DNA of 64,000 nt from contig CAXXKO010000001.1 of the NCBI GenBank assembly GCA_963666705.2, forward strand, positions 558,001 to 622,000. Direction: 5' to 3'. The notes beneath the pieces were generated by a model. It did not search any database. It was not told the DNA's origin and saw nothing but the letters and a program-made list of their open reading frames with translations. Positions within the stretch are counted from its first letter, which is position 1. The number at the start of each line of letters is the position of its first letter. Position numbers and translations under genes: made by a program. The stretch is from G963666705 sp963666705. Lineage in GTDB: Bacteria; Pseudomonadota; Alphaproteobacteria; CADEGL01. Of the stretch, positions 46,744 to 55,405 are shown piece after piece.

Positions 46744-46827
46744 CGGGGGTGCGGCACGGATCGAGGTCGGTCAGGTGCCGCATCCTTGATCGGCGAGGCA
46801 TGCTCGAAGCGCGGAGGCGCGAACCGG

Positions 46828-47928
46828 CTACCCGGCCGGCAGGACGATCGGGCCCTTGACGGCCCAGCGCAGCCAGACCTCGCCGGCGGGCGCGGGCCGG
46901 TCGAGATGATGCTCGTCGTTCTGCGCGGCGACGGACACCGGCTTCTCCAGGCCGTCGATGCGGACGAAGAAGTGGCTGCGGTCGCCCAGATACGCGGCGG
47001 CGCCGAGCCGGCCCCGGACGCAGTTCGTATCGCCTCCCGGCGCTTCCCTGACGAGCGCGATCTTCTCGGGCCGCACGCCGATGGAAACCCGGTCGCCCGT
47101 GCGGACCGTGGGCGCGTTCCCCGGCTCGACCCGCAGGCGGCCGAGTGGGCCGGCGTCGATCGTCAGCGTGCCGCCCTCCACCGCTTCCACCCGGCCGTCG
47201 AAGAAGTTCATGGTGCCGATGAACTCGGCCACGGGGCGGGAGGCGGGGACCTCGTAGAGGCGCTCCGGAGAATCGATCTGCAGCACCTCACCCTCGGCCA
47301 TCACGGCGACGCGGTCGGACATGGTGAGCGCTTCCTCCTGGTCGTGGGTCACGAACACGAAGGTGATGCCGACCGATCGCTGCAATTCGCGCAGCTCGAG
47401 CTGCATCTCTTCGCGCAGCTTCTTGTCGAGCGCCCCCAGCGGCTCGTCGAGGAGCAGGACCTTGGGCCGCTTGATGAGCGCGCGGGCGAGCGCCACGCGC
47501 TGGCGCTCGCCCCCCGAGAGCTCGTGGGAACGCCGCGTGCCGTATCCCGGCAGCTTGATCATGTCCAGCATCTCGTCCACGAGGACCGTGCGCTCGGCCT
47601 TGGAGAGCCTCGCCTTGCGCATGCCGTAAAAGATGTTCTGGGCGACGTTCAGGTGCGGGAAGATGGCGTAGTTCTGGAACACCATGTTGACCGGCCGTTG
47701 GTGCGCGGCCATCGCCGACATGGGCTGGCCGTCGATCAGGATCTCGCCCTCCGTCGGGGCCTCGAAGCCGGCCAGCATGCGCAAGAGCGTCGTCTTGCCG
47801 CAGCCCGAGGGGCCGAGGAGCGAGAAAAACTCGCCGCGGCGGATCTCGATCTGGGCGTTGCGAACCGCGCGCACGAGCCCGAATGACTTGGAGACGCCCG
47901 CGATAGAAATGATGGTTTCAGCATCCAT
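46828..47928 (-). CDS. potA: Polyamine-type ABC transporter ATPase
   Basis: The 366-residue ATPase has Walker A GPSGCGKTT, signature LSGGERQR, Walker B VLLLDEPLGALD and a C-terminal TOBE domain (GVRPEKIAL). It powers import by the two permeases encoded next to it. The start at 47928 is the MDAETI methionine. The closest general relatives import spermidine, putrescine or related cations. The four transporter genes lie in order binding protein, permease, permease, ATPase on the minus strand. Confidence 0.92.
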   Translation of the reverse strand: MDAETIISIAGVSKSFGLVRAVRNAQIEIRRGEFFSLLGPSGCGKTTLLRMLAGFEAPTEGEILIDGQPMSAMAAHQRPVNMVFQNYAIFPHLNVAQNIFYGMRKARLSKAERTVLVDEMLDMIKLPGYGTRRSHELSGGERQRVALARALIKRPKVLLLDEPLGALDKKLREEMQLELRELQRSVGITFVFVTHDQEEALTMSDRVAVMAEGEVLQIDSPERLYEVPASRPVAEFIGTMNFFDGRVEAVEGGTLTIDAGPLGRLRVEPGNAPTVRTGDRVSIGVRPEKIALVREAPGGDTNCVRGRLGAAAYLGDRSHFFVRIDGLEKPVSVAAQNDEHHLDRPAPAGEVWLRWAVKGPIVLPAG

Positions 47929-47930
47929 CG

Positions 47931-48749
47931 CTAGACCCCGGACTTGGTTTTGATTTGGACCCCGCGCCGCCTGATCCATTCGGCGAAGGTCACGATGATG
48001 AAGGAAGCGACGAGGATACAGGCGCCGAGCGCCAACACGTTCGGCAGCTTGGCGGGAAATCGGAGCTGGCTCCAGATATAAACCGGCAGGGTCGCCTCGC
48101 TCCCGGCCAGGAAGAAGGCCACCAGGAACTCGTCGAAGGAGATGGTGAAGGTGAGCAGGAGGCTCGCGATCAGCCCTGGGATGGCGAGGGGGAAGGTCAC
48201 GCGCCAGAAGGTGACCCAGGCGTTCTCGCCCAGGTCGAGGGAGGCCTCCTCCAGGTGCTTGTCGAAGCCCTCGAGCCGCGAGATCATCACCAACATCGAG
48301 AACGCCGTGCAGATCAACAGGTGCCCCGCCCCGATGGTGAAGAGGGAGAGCGGGATGCCGGCCAGGTTGGCGACCACCAGAAGGGCGATGCCCATGATGA
48401 TGCCGGGGATGACGAGCGGCACCATGATGAGGCCGACCACCGGCCCGCGTCCCGGCAGCCGGTAGCGCGTCACCGCTTTGGCCGCGAGGGTGCCGAGAAT
48501 GGTGCTGACCACGGCCACGACGGCACCCACCTTGAGGCTGTTCCTGAGGGCGTCGATGAGCCCCAGGCTGTCCGACATGTTGATGTACCACTGTAGCGTA
48601 AAGCCCTTGAGGGGAAAGGCGATATAGGTCGAATCGTTGAAGGAGAAGAGTGGTAGGAAGAGGACCGGCAGTTAGATGAAGACAAGGTAGAGGACCGCGT
48701 AGACGCCGAGCCCGCCAAAATACCCCGCGTCCGGCGCGCCCGCCCTCAT
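47931..48749 (-). pseudogene. potC: ABC transporter permease PotC-type, stop at codon 26
   Basis: A frame from ATG 48749 (overlapping the potB stop) reads MRAGAPDAGYFGG...YLVFI, hits TAA at 48672-48674, and then runs on in the same frame through LPVLFLPLFSFNDSTYIAFP to the end. Without the stop this is a normal permease of about 272 residues with the EEASLDLGENAW coupling loop. The lost codon was probably TAC or TAT (Tyr). A restart at MSDSLG (48578) would lack the first membrane helix. Confidence 0.85.
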
Positions 48750-49681
48750 GCCAGCCGGTCCCGCGCGCGTTTGGTGAGCCATAGGCCCGCGCATACGACG
48801 AGCGTGATTGTGACCATGGAGATCACCGATAGGGCCGCGCCCATGGGCCAGTTGTTGCCGCGGCCGAACATCGACTGGATGATGTTGCCGATCATGATGC
48901 CGGTGGTGCCGCCGACGAGCCTGGGCGTCACGTAGTCGCCGACCGTGGGGATGAAGACGAGCAGGCCCGCCGCGATCACGCCCGGCATGGAGAGGGGCAG
49001 CGTGACCCTCAGGAACCGCATCACTGGGCCGTCGCCCAGGTCCGTTGCCGCCTCGATCAGCGAGCGGTCGATCTTCTCCAGCGAGACGTAGATCGGCAGG
49101 ATGGCGAAGGCCGCCCAGGCGTGGGCGAGCGTGATGACCACGGCCGTCGGGTTGTAGAGCAGGAACTCGAGCGGCTCGGCGATGAGGCCCAGGCTCTTGA
49201 GGCCTGAATTGATGACGCCGTTGTACCCGAGAATGACCTTCCAGGCGAAGACACGGAGCAAATAGCTGGTCCAGAACGGCACCGTAATGAGGATCAGCCA
49301 GAGAAGCTTGTTGCGCGTGACGCGGAAGGCGATGAAGTAGGCCATCGGATAGGCGAGGACCACCGTGGCCAGCGTCACCGCGCCGGAGATCAGGATCGAG
49401 CGCCCCAGTAGATACGAGTAGACGTACTTCTTGAAGAACGTCTCGTAGTTGAGCAGCGTGAATGTGCGGTCGAGGTCGAGATAGACCTGGGTCCAGAAGC
49501 TATAGACCACGAGGAAGGCGAGCGGCAGCGCGAGCCCGAGCCCCACGACGAGAAGCGTGGGCGAGATCAGTGAGTATCCCCGCATGGGCTCGCTGCGCAG
49601 CGCGGCGACGCGGATGCGAAAAACAAGCCCGTGGCGCGTTCGCTCGGGGCCCGCCGCCACTGGCGCTACCGTCTCAGCCAT
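48746..49681 (-). CDS. potB: Polyamine-type ABC transporter permease
   Basis: This 311-residue inner-membrane protein has six predicted helices and the ABC-coupling loop EAATDLGDGPVMRFLRVTLP. It forms the translocation channel with PotC. FWTSYLLRVFAWKVIL is the typical PotB stretch. Its stop overlaps the potC start (ATGA). A hairpin separates it from the binding-protein gene. Confidence 0.92.
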   Translation of the reverse strand: MAETVAPVAAGPERTRHGLVFRIRVAALRSEPMRGYSLISPTLLVVGLGLALPLAFLVVYSFWTQVYLDLDRTFTLLNYETFFKKYVYSYLLGRSILISGAVTLATVVLAYPMAYFIAFRVTRNKLLWLILITVPFWTSYLLRVFAWKVILGYNGVINSGLKSLGLIAEPLEFLLYNPTAVVITLAHAWAAFAILPIYVSLEKIDRSLIEAATDLGDGPVMRFLRVTLPLSMPGVIAAGLLVFIPTVGDYVTPRLVGGTTGIMIGNIIQSMFGRGNNWPMGAALSVISMVTITLVVCAGLWLTKRARDRLA

Positions 49682-49731
49682 TGGCTCGGTTCAAGCCAGG
49701 TCTTATTCGCGTGTGATACCCACTCACCGTT

Positions 49732-49757
49732 CCCTCTCCGCCGCGAGGAGGAGAGGG
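49732..49757. repeat. Stem-loop between the binding-protein and permease genes
   Basis: CCCTCTCC (49732-49739) and GGAGAGGG (49750-49757) form an 8-bp stem with a 10-base loop, in a 120-base gap between the two genes. The sequence looks like the dispersed CCCTCTCC/GGAGAGGG palindromes found in many proteobacteria. A stable hairpin just after a binding-protein gene usually makes that protein more abundant than the downstream membrane subunits. Confidence 0.6.
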
Positions 49758-49804
49758 TCGGGATGAGGGGAGAGCCAAGACACATGCTATGGCGAATGTG
49801 GAAT

Positions 49805-50923
49805 CTAGAGGCCCGCTTTCACTTCGTCGAACATCTCTTGCAGCTTTGCCTCGTTGGTAATCGGAAGCTGGTAGATGCCGGCGCTGAGGATCTCGTCCGG
49901 ATTCTTCGAAAGGCCGCGCTCGAGCAGTGCGGCCTCGTCGATCTGCTCGAACGCGCTCTTGGTCGAGACGCCGTAGCCGAACTCCATTATATCGAAAACG
50001 CCGGCGCTCGGTTCGAGCATGGCGTCGATCATCTCCAGCGCTTGGTCGTACTTGTCGGTCCCCGCGGTAATGGAGAGGCCGCAGACCCATGTCATGGCCC
50101 CCTCCTTGGGGTTCATGAACTTGACCGGCAGGCCCTGGGCCTTGAGGCGGGTGATGGACTCGTTCCAGGTCGTGGCCGCCACCAGCTCACCGCTCGCCAG
50201 GCCCTGCTCGAGGGTCGTCGAATCGTTCGAGAAGTAGCGCAGGAGCGGGACCAGTTCCTTCATCTTGGCGCGTGTGATCTCGATGGTCTCGTCGGTGTAG
50301 TTGAACGGGTCCACGCCGGCCATGATGGCCGCGACCGCGACGCCGTCCACAAGGCTGTCGAACATGGCGAGGCGGCCCGTGTATTTGGGATCCCAGAGGA
50401 TGCCCCAGGTCTCGTTATCAATATACTCGGGCGCCAGATCGGTGCGGTAGGTGACCGACGTTTGGCCCCAGTCGACCGGGACCCAGATGCGCTGGCCGTC
50501 GACCACGGTGCCGTCGATGTTCTTGAGGCTGTCAAGCACGTCGGGCCAGTTCTTGAGGCGCGAGACATCGACCGGCTGGACCAGCCCGGCATCGTACCAC
50601 TTCTCGATCTTGTAGTTGCAGGGGAACACGAGGTCGGGCTGGAAGCCGGCCCGCATCTTGGAGATGCCTTCCTCCTCGTCGCCCCAGAAGGTGAAGCGCG
50701 GCGGGGCCCCGAACTTCTCCTCGATCCCCGGCCAAAAGTTCATGTCGTCGTAACCGGCCCAGCCGAAGAGCATCGGCGTCTCTTCCTGGGCCGCTGCCGG
50801 GCCGAGGCCCGAGGCGAGCGGCATCGTGACCATGGTCACGCCGGCCGCGGCGAGGGCCTTGTTCAACTGCCGCCGGCTCATCTGACGGCTCATGAAATTG
50901 CTCGTGGTTTCTTGTTTGCTCAT
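49805..50923 (-). CDS. potD: Periplasmic polyamine-type substrate-binding protein
   Basis: This 372-residue protein has a twin-arginine-like N-terminus (MSRRQLNKALAAAG) and a cleavage site after AAAQ, then a type-II binding fold with the PotD-like segments FGWAGYDD, DLVFPCNYKIEKW and VPVDWGQTSVTYR. It delivers the substrate to the permeases. The start at 50923 has GGGAGACGG upstream. The genes beside it suggest an amine ligand. Confidence 0.88.
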   Translation of the reverse strand: MSKQETTSNFMSRQMSRRQLNKALAAAGVTMVTMPLASGLGPAAAQEETPMLFGWAGYDDMNFWPGIEEKFGAPPRFTFWGDEEEGISKMRAGFQPDLVFPCNYKIEKWYDAGLVQPVDVSRLKNWPDVLDSLKNIDGTVVDGQRIWVPVDWGQTSVTYRTDLAPEYIDNETWGILWDPKYTGRLAMFDSLVDGVAVAAIMAGVDPFNYTDETIEITRAKMKELVPLLRYFSNDSTTLEQGLASGELVAATTWNESITRLKAQGLPVKFMNPKEGAMTWVCGLSITAGTDKYDQALEMIDAMLEPSAGVFDIMEFGYGVSTKSAFEQIDEAALLERGLSKNPDEILSAGIYQLPITNEAKLQEMFDEVKAGL

Positions 50924-51041
50924 CGTTTCCGTCTCCCTGTTATTGCCCGCCGTGACGGCGGTGACGTTGACGCGGTCAAAACCGAATGGATGCGCCAAAT
51001 CGTTCCCTTGGCCGACGCCTCCCACGCCATGTGGCTCGTTG

Positions 51042-51054
51042 CGGCAATTTGCCG
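51042..51054. promoter_or_regulatory. Palindrome upstream of potD
   Basis: CGGCAATTTGCCG is a perfect 13-base palindrome 119 bases upstream of the potD start, in the promoter region of the transporter operon. It could be an operator. The evidence is symmetry and position only. Confidence 0.35.
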
Positions 51055-51171
51055 TAGTTTCGGAAGCGCTTTGGCCAAATTACGTTAGCGCTGAGAGGGG
51101 CGTCAACAACGGCCGCCGGCACCCGCGTCCCACGTTCGCGTCGAACCCTCGTTCGCGCCGCATTCGCTCCC

Positions 51172-53256
51172 TCATTCCAGTTTCAGGGACCATTCTCCGA
51201 GCGCGGGAAGCTCGCGCCGGAAGGGCGTCGCATCCCGGTCGGGCGTGGTATCCAGCTCGCGCGCATAGCGGTGACCGGCATAGACAGCCGCGGCGATCGT
51301 CCCGGGCGCGTCGCAATCACCGATGCGGTCAAGGGATTCGATGCCGGCGTCGGCGAGAGCCCCCCGATCCTCCGCGAGCGCGCGGTAGAGGCCGTCCTCG
51401 GGCGCGCGGGCCGTCACCAGCAGCACCGATCCGCAGGCCAATCGCTCCCGTCGGTCGGTGAAGACGCAGGCGAGCTCGGCTTCGCCATCGTGAATCGCGA
51501 CCAGCGCGCGGTGGGGCCGGATGCCGACGCCCAGCTCGAGGAGCCGGCGCTGGATGCGGCGCTGCTCCAGCGTGTTGTGGGTCCAGGTCGAGACGTCCGC
51601 CGCCGGCGTCGCCAGCACCACCTCGAGCCCGTCGCGCCGCAGCTTCTCCGCCAGCACGCCACCCATGTAGTAGTGGTCGTCGTCGAAGACGAGGACCGGT
51701 CCGGCGAGGGCGGCGCCCGCGAGCACGTCGTCGGGAGTTTGGACGCGCGCCCGCTGGTAGCCAGGGATGGGCCGGTAATGGTGGCGCCCGGTGCCGTCCC
51801 GGCGCCAGTGGGAGCCGGTCGCGAGGACCACGTGCCGGAATCCGAAGCCCAGCACGTCCGCGGCCGTGAGCGCGCTCTCGCGATAGACCTCCACGTTCGC
51901 CATGCGGCCGATCTGGGTTTCCCGGTAGTCGCGCACCCGGCCCCATTCCGAGAGCCCGGGCAGCGCGCGCTCGCGCGCGACCCGGCCGCCGAGCTCCCGC
52001 GTCGCCTCGGCCAAGGTTACGCGGTAGCCCCGCTCGCCCAGGGCTCGGGCGCATTCGAGGCCGGCGGGGCCGGCGCCCACGACAAGAACCGTACCCTCGG
52101 ACGCCTTTGGCTCGATGCGCTCGGGATGCCAGCCCCGGCGCCATTCCTCGCCCACCGTCGGGTTCTGGGTGCAGCGCATGGGCGTGCACGAGTGATCGCC
52201 GGATATGCAAATGTTGCAGCCGATGCACTCGCGGATGTCCTCGATCCGCCCTTCCTCGATCTTCCGCGGCAGGAAGGGGTCGGCGATCGAGGGCCGTGCC
52301 GCGCCGATCAGGTCCACGACACCGCGCCGCACCGCCGAGGCCATGGCGTCGGGCGAGGTATAGCGGCCGACGCCGACCACGGGCTTGGTCGTGACCTGCT
52401 TCACGAACGCGATGAAGGGCTCCTGGGCGCCTTCGGGCGAGAAGCGGGAGGTGGGGGAATCGTTGTCCCACGCGCTCACGTTCACGTCCCACAGGTCCGG
52501 CAGCTCGGCCAGCATCTCGACCACCTCGCGGCCCTCACCGTCGCTGGTCAGCCCGTCCGGGCCGATCAATTCGTCGACGGCGAGGCGGACGGCGACGGCG
52601 CAGCGGTCGCCGACGGCGTCCTTGGTGTCCTCGATCAGCTCGCGCAGGAGGCGGGCCCGGTTCTCGAGGCTGCCGCCGTACTCGTCCGTCCGCTGGTTGT
52701 AGCGCCGCGAGAGGAAGTGCTGCGGGATGCCGAGGTTGTGGCCGGCATAGACGTAGACGATGTCGAACCCGGCCTTCATGCCGCGGATGGCCGCGTTCCT
52801 GTGCCAGCGCCTGAGGCCGGCGATGTCCGCCTTGCTCATGCCGCGCGCCGAGACCGGGTCGCGGGTCAGGACCGGGTGGTCCGAGGGGGCGAGGGGGATC
52901 TCGCGGCTGTAATTGTTGGGCGCGCTGTGGCCGTTATGGGCCAGCTCGATGCCGGCCAGGGAGCCGTGCGCGTGGACGGCCTCGCACAGGCGGGCGAGGG
53001 CCGGGATGTCGCGATCGTCCCACAGGCGCGCCTCGGCGAAGGGCGAGATGTCGCCCGTGGGGTGAATCTCGCACTCCTCGGTGCAGATCACGGCCCAGCC
53101 GCCCTCGGCCTTGACGCCGCGCATGACGGCCATTGCGGTCGGGTGAACCCGCCCCATGCCATTGCAGTGCGGCACCTGGAAGAAACGGTTCCTGGCCGTA
53201 ACGTGGCCGATCGCCACGGGCTCGAACAGCACGTCGTAGCGCGGATCCCTGGTCAA
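51172..53256 (-). CDS. Trimethylamine-dehydrogenase-like amine dehydrogenase
   Basis: The 694-residue protein is a close match in layout to trimethylamine, dimethylamine and histamine dehydrogenases: FMN barrel, [4Fe-4S] site and ADP-binding domain (VLVVGAGPAGLECA). Cys31 in VPHCNG matches Cys30 of Methylophilus trimethylamine dehydrogenase, which binds FMN covalently. CIGCNICISGDHSCTPMRC carries the cluster cysteines. The residue at the position of Tyr60, which helps cage trimethylamine, is Glu61 here, so the substrate is probably not trimethylamine but perhaps a primary or poly-amine. It lies next to a polyamine-type transporter, which would fit. Confidence 0.85.
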   Translation of the reverse strand: MTRDPRYDVLFEPVAIGHVTARNRFFQVPHCNGMGRVHPTAMAVMRGVKAEGGWAVICTEECEIHPTGDISPFAEARLWDDRDIPALARLCEAVHAHGSLAGIELAHNGHSAPNNYSREIPLAPSDHPVLTRDPVSARGMSKADIAGLRRWHRNAAIRGMKAGFDIVYVYAGHNLGIPQHFLSRRYNQRTDEYGGSLENRARLLRELIEDTKDAVGDRCAVAVRLAVDELIGPDGLTSDGEGREVVEMLAELPDLWDVNVSAWDNDSPTSRFSPEGAQEPFIAFVKQVTTKPVVGVGRYTSPDAMASAVRRGVVDLIGAARPSIADPFLPRKIEEGRIEDIRECIGCNICISGDHSCTPMRCTQNPTVGEEWRRGWHPERIEPKASEGTVLVVGAGPAGLECARALGERGYRVTLAEATRELGGRVARERALPGLSEWGRVRDYRETQIGRMANVEVYRESALTAADVLGFGFRHVVLATGSHWRRDGTGRHHYRPIPGYQRARVQTPDDVLAGAALAGPVLVFDDDHYYMGGVLAEKLRRDGLEVVLATPAADVSTWTHNTLEQRRIQRRLLELGVGIRPHRALVAIHDGEAELACVFTDRRERLACGSVLLVTARAPEDGLYRALAEDRGALADAGIESLDRIGDCDAPGTIAAAVYAGHRYARELDTTPDRDATPFRRELPALGEWSLKLE

Positions 53257-53275
53257 GCGGTCATCCGCCCGGCGC

Positions 53276-53485
53276 TCATGCGCCGGCCCATCGTCGGGGC
53301 GTCGAGCTCGGCCGGGAAAGCGGCGCCTCCTTGATCTTGAAATAGGAGTCGGCGATGCCGGGCGACTTGCCGACCTGAGTCGCGGCCTGGCCCAGCGTGG
53401 TGCGCTGGAAGCTCTGCTTGGCGATGGTCTCGATCGTCGCCCCGATCCATTGCTCCCTGCGAAGTCACTCGATCTCCTCGCGCAT
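53276..53485 (-). pseudogene. TetR/BetI-type regulator remnant
   Basis: Read on the minus strand from ATG 53485: MREEIE, an in-frame TGA (53465-53467), then REQWIGATIETIAKQSF...GIADSYFKIKEA, the helix-turn-helix of BetI-like TetR regulators, which normally reads LIEATIETIAERG and GIVxxYFKSKEALL. The frame ends at 53276 and the ligand-binding domain is missing. It stood immediately before the amine dehydrogenase, where a regulator is expected. Confidence 0.7.
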
Positions 53486-53832
53486 GGGCACCATTCCTCC
53501 AGCCGATTGGATTATACGGAACAAGACGAAAATGACCAGTCTTTCATGGGCTTAACGAGTAAATTCGATTATACACACATTCGATATAGTTGGGCCATGC
53601 GCCCTGGTGACCGGATCAGCGTGGTGAGGTGAGAAGGCGCGCGGGCAGCCATGGCCGGCAGCCCTCGATCGTGGAAATTCACGCGCACCCGAAATACACT
53701 TCGTCGGCATCGAAGGGCTCTCCAATATTCGGATAAGCTTTCGTCGCAGGGAAGCTGTCCGAGAGTGGTGGCTCTGATGCATCTGTCAGCCGCGAGAATG
53801 TCGGGCCAATCCGCCCGTCGGGAGGAAAGCCG
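53486..53832. promoter_or_regulatory. AT-rich divergent intergenic region with direct repeats
   Basis: The 347 bases between the TetR remnant and the amidohydrolase gene are much AT-richer than their surroundings. ATTCGAT occurs at 53564-53570 and 53580-53586, 16 bases apart, which would place two copies on one face of the helix. This is a candidate regulator site. I see no gene in this gap. Confidence 0.35.
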
Positions 53833-55296
53833 ATGAACGATGGCCAGTCAGCCGTGGAGCGCTGCGACACGCTGTTCCGCGACGCGCTCATCATCGATGG
53901 CACGGGCGCGCCCGGTTGGCGTGGCGACCTGGCGGTTACGGGTGACAGGATCGCGGCCCTCGGCGATCTTGCCGGGATGCGGGGCGGGGTCGAGATCGAG
54001 GCGGCCGGCTTGGCGCTCGCCCCCGGGTTCATCGACGTTCACACCCATGACGATTACGTGCTGCTGTCGAAGCCCGATATGGCGCCGAAGGTGAGCCAGG
54101 GCGTGAGCACGGTCGTGGTGGGCAATTGCGGCGTCAGCATCGCCCCCCTCACGCTCGCCGGGCGGCCACCGGCACCCTTGGACCTCATTGCCGGCGAGGG
54201 TGACTGGCGCTTCGCCAGCTTCGCCGATCTGTTCGGCGCCATGGAGGCCGAGCCGCCCGCGACCAACGCGGCATTCCTCGTCGGCCATTCCACCCTGCGT
54301 GTCGGCGTCATGGACCGGCTGGACCGGGCCGCGACCGGGCGCGAGATCGGCGAGATGCGCGCCGCCCTCGACCGGTCGCTCGAGGATGGCGCCATCGGCT
54401 TCAGCACCGGCCTCGCCTACCCCACGGCCATCGCCGCGCCGACCGAGGAGGTCATCGCGCTGGCCCGGGGACTGAAGGATCGCGGCGGCCTCTATGCCAC
54501 CCATATGCGCGACGAGAGCGAGGCGATCGTCGCCGCGCTGGAGGAGACGTTTCACATCGGCCGGGCGCTCGATGTTCCCGTCGTGATCTCCCACCACAAG
54601 CTCGCCGGCAAGGCCAGCCACGGGCGCAGCGGGGAAACCCTGGGGATCATCGAGGAGGCCCGCCAAGGCCATGCGGTCAGCCTCGACGTCTATCCCTACA
54701 CCGCCTCCTCGACCACGCTCTCCCTCGATTTCATGAAGAAGGCCGACCGCGTGCTGGTCGCCTGGTCGAAAGCGATGCCAAGTGCTTCCGGGCGCAACAT
54801 CGAGGACGTGGCGGCCGAGCTCGGCTGCGGCGTCGAGGAGGCGGTCGAGCGGCTACAGCCGGCGGGGGGTATTTATTTCTCCATGGACGAGTCGGACGTC
54901 CAGCGCATCCTTGCCTACCCCTACGCCATGATCGGCTCCGACGGCCTGCCCAACGACGAGCATCCGCATCCCCGCTTGTGGGGCACCTTCCCGCGCGTGC
55001 TCGGGCACTACAGCCGCGACCTCGGCCTCTTCTCCCTCGAGGAGGCGGTGCGCCGCATGACGGGCTATCCGGCGGGCCGATTCGGCCTGGCGGACCGGGG
55101 TGAGATCCGCGTGGGCGCGTTCGCCGACCTCGTCCTGTTCGATCCCCACACGGTGGAGGACCGTGCCACGTTCGAGGCGCCCGAGCAGCCCGCCGCAGGC
55201 ATCGCCCAGGTCATGGTGAACGGCCGCGCCGTGTGGCGTGATGGTGGGCCGACAGGCGCGCGCGTGGGCCGGGTGCTTCGCGGCCGAAGGGCCTGA
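53833..55296 (+). CDS. N-acyl-D-amino-acid deacylase-like amidohydrolase
   Basis: This 487-residue member of the amidohydrolase superfamily has the D-aminoacylase pattern: FIDVHTHDD (metal His pair), VGNCGVSIAPL with the bridging Cys, HMRDES, and IGSDGLP near the C-terminus with the catalytic Asp. Such enzymes free D-amino acids from N-acyl derivatives or act on related dihydro-ring amides. GGGAGGAAAG lies upstream of the ATG. It is divergent from the amine dehydrogenase. Confidence 0.88.
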   Translation: MNDGQSAVERCDTLFRDALIIDGTGAPGWRGDLAVTGDRIAALGDLAGMRGGVEIEAAGLALAPGFIDVHTHDDYVLLSKPDMAPKVSQGVSTVVVGNCGVSIAPLTLAGRPPAPLDLIAGEGDWRFASFADLFGAMEAEPPATNAAFLVGHSTLRVGVMDRLDRAATGREIGEMRAALDRSLEDGAIGFSTGLAYPTAIAAPTEEVIALARGLKDRGGLYATHMRDESEAIVAALEETFHIGRALDVPVVISHHKLAGKASHGRSGETLGIIEEARQGHAVSLDVYPYTASSTTLSLDFMKKADRVLVAWSKAMPSASGRNIEDVAAELGCGVEEAVERLQPAGGIYFSMDESDVQRILAYPYAMIGSDGLPNDEHPHPRLWGTFPRVLGHYSRDLGLFSLEEAVRRMTGYPAGRFGLADRGEIRVGAFADLVLFDPHTVEDRATFEAPEQPAAGIAQVMVNGRAVWRDGGPTGARVGRVLRGRRA

Positions 55297-55405
55297 TTCA
55301 GGCTCGATTCCGGTCGCGGCGGCGGGGGTTTCGTCCTTTTGGCGACGGCGGCTCGCACGCGCCCGGGGCATGTCGTCGCCAACGCGGATGCTGAGAAATC
55401 AAGCC

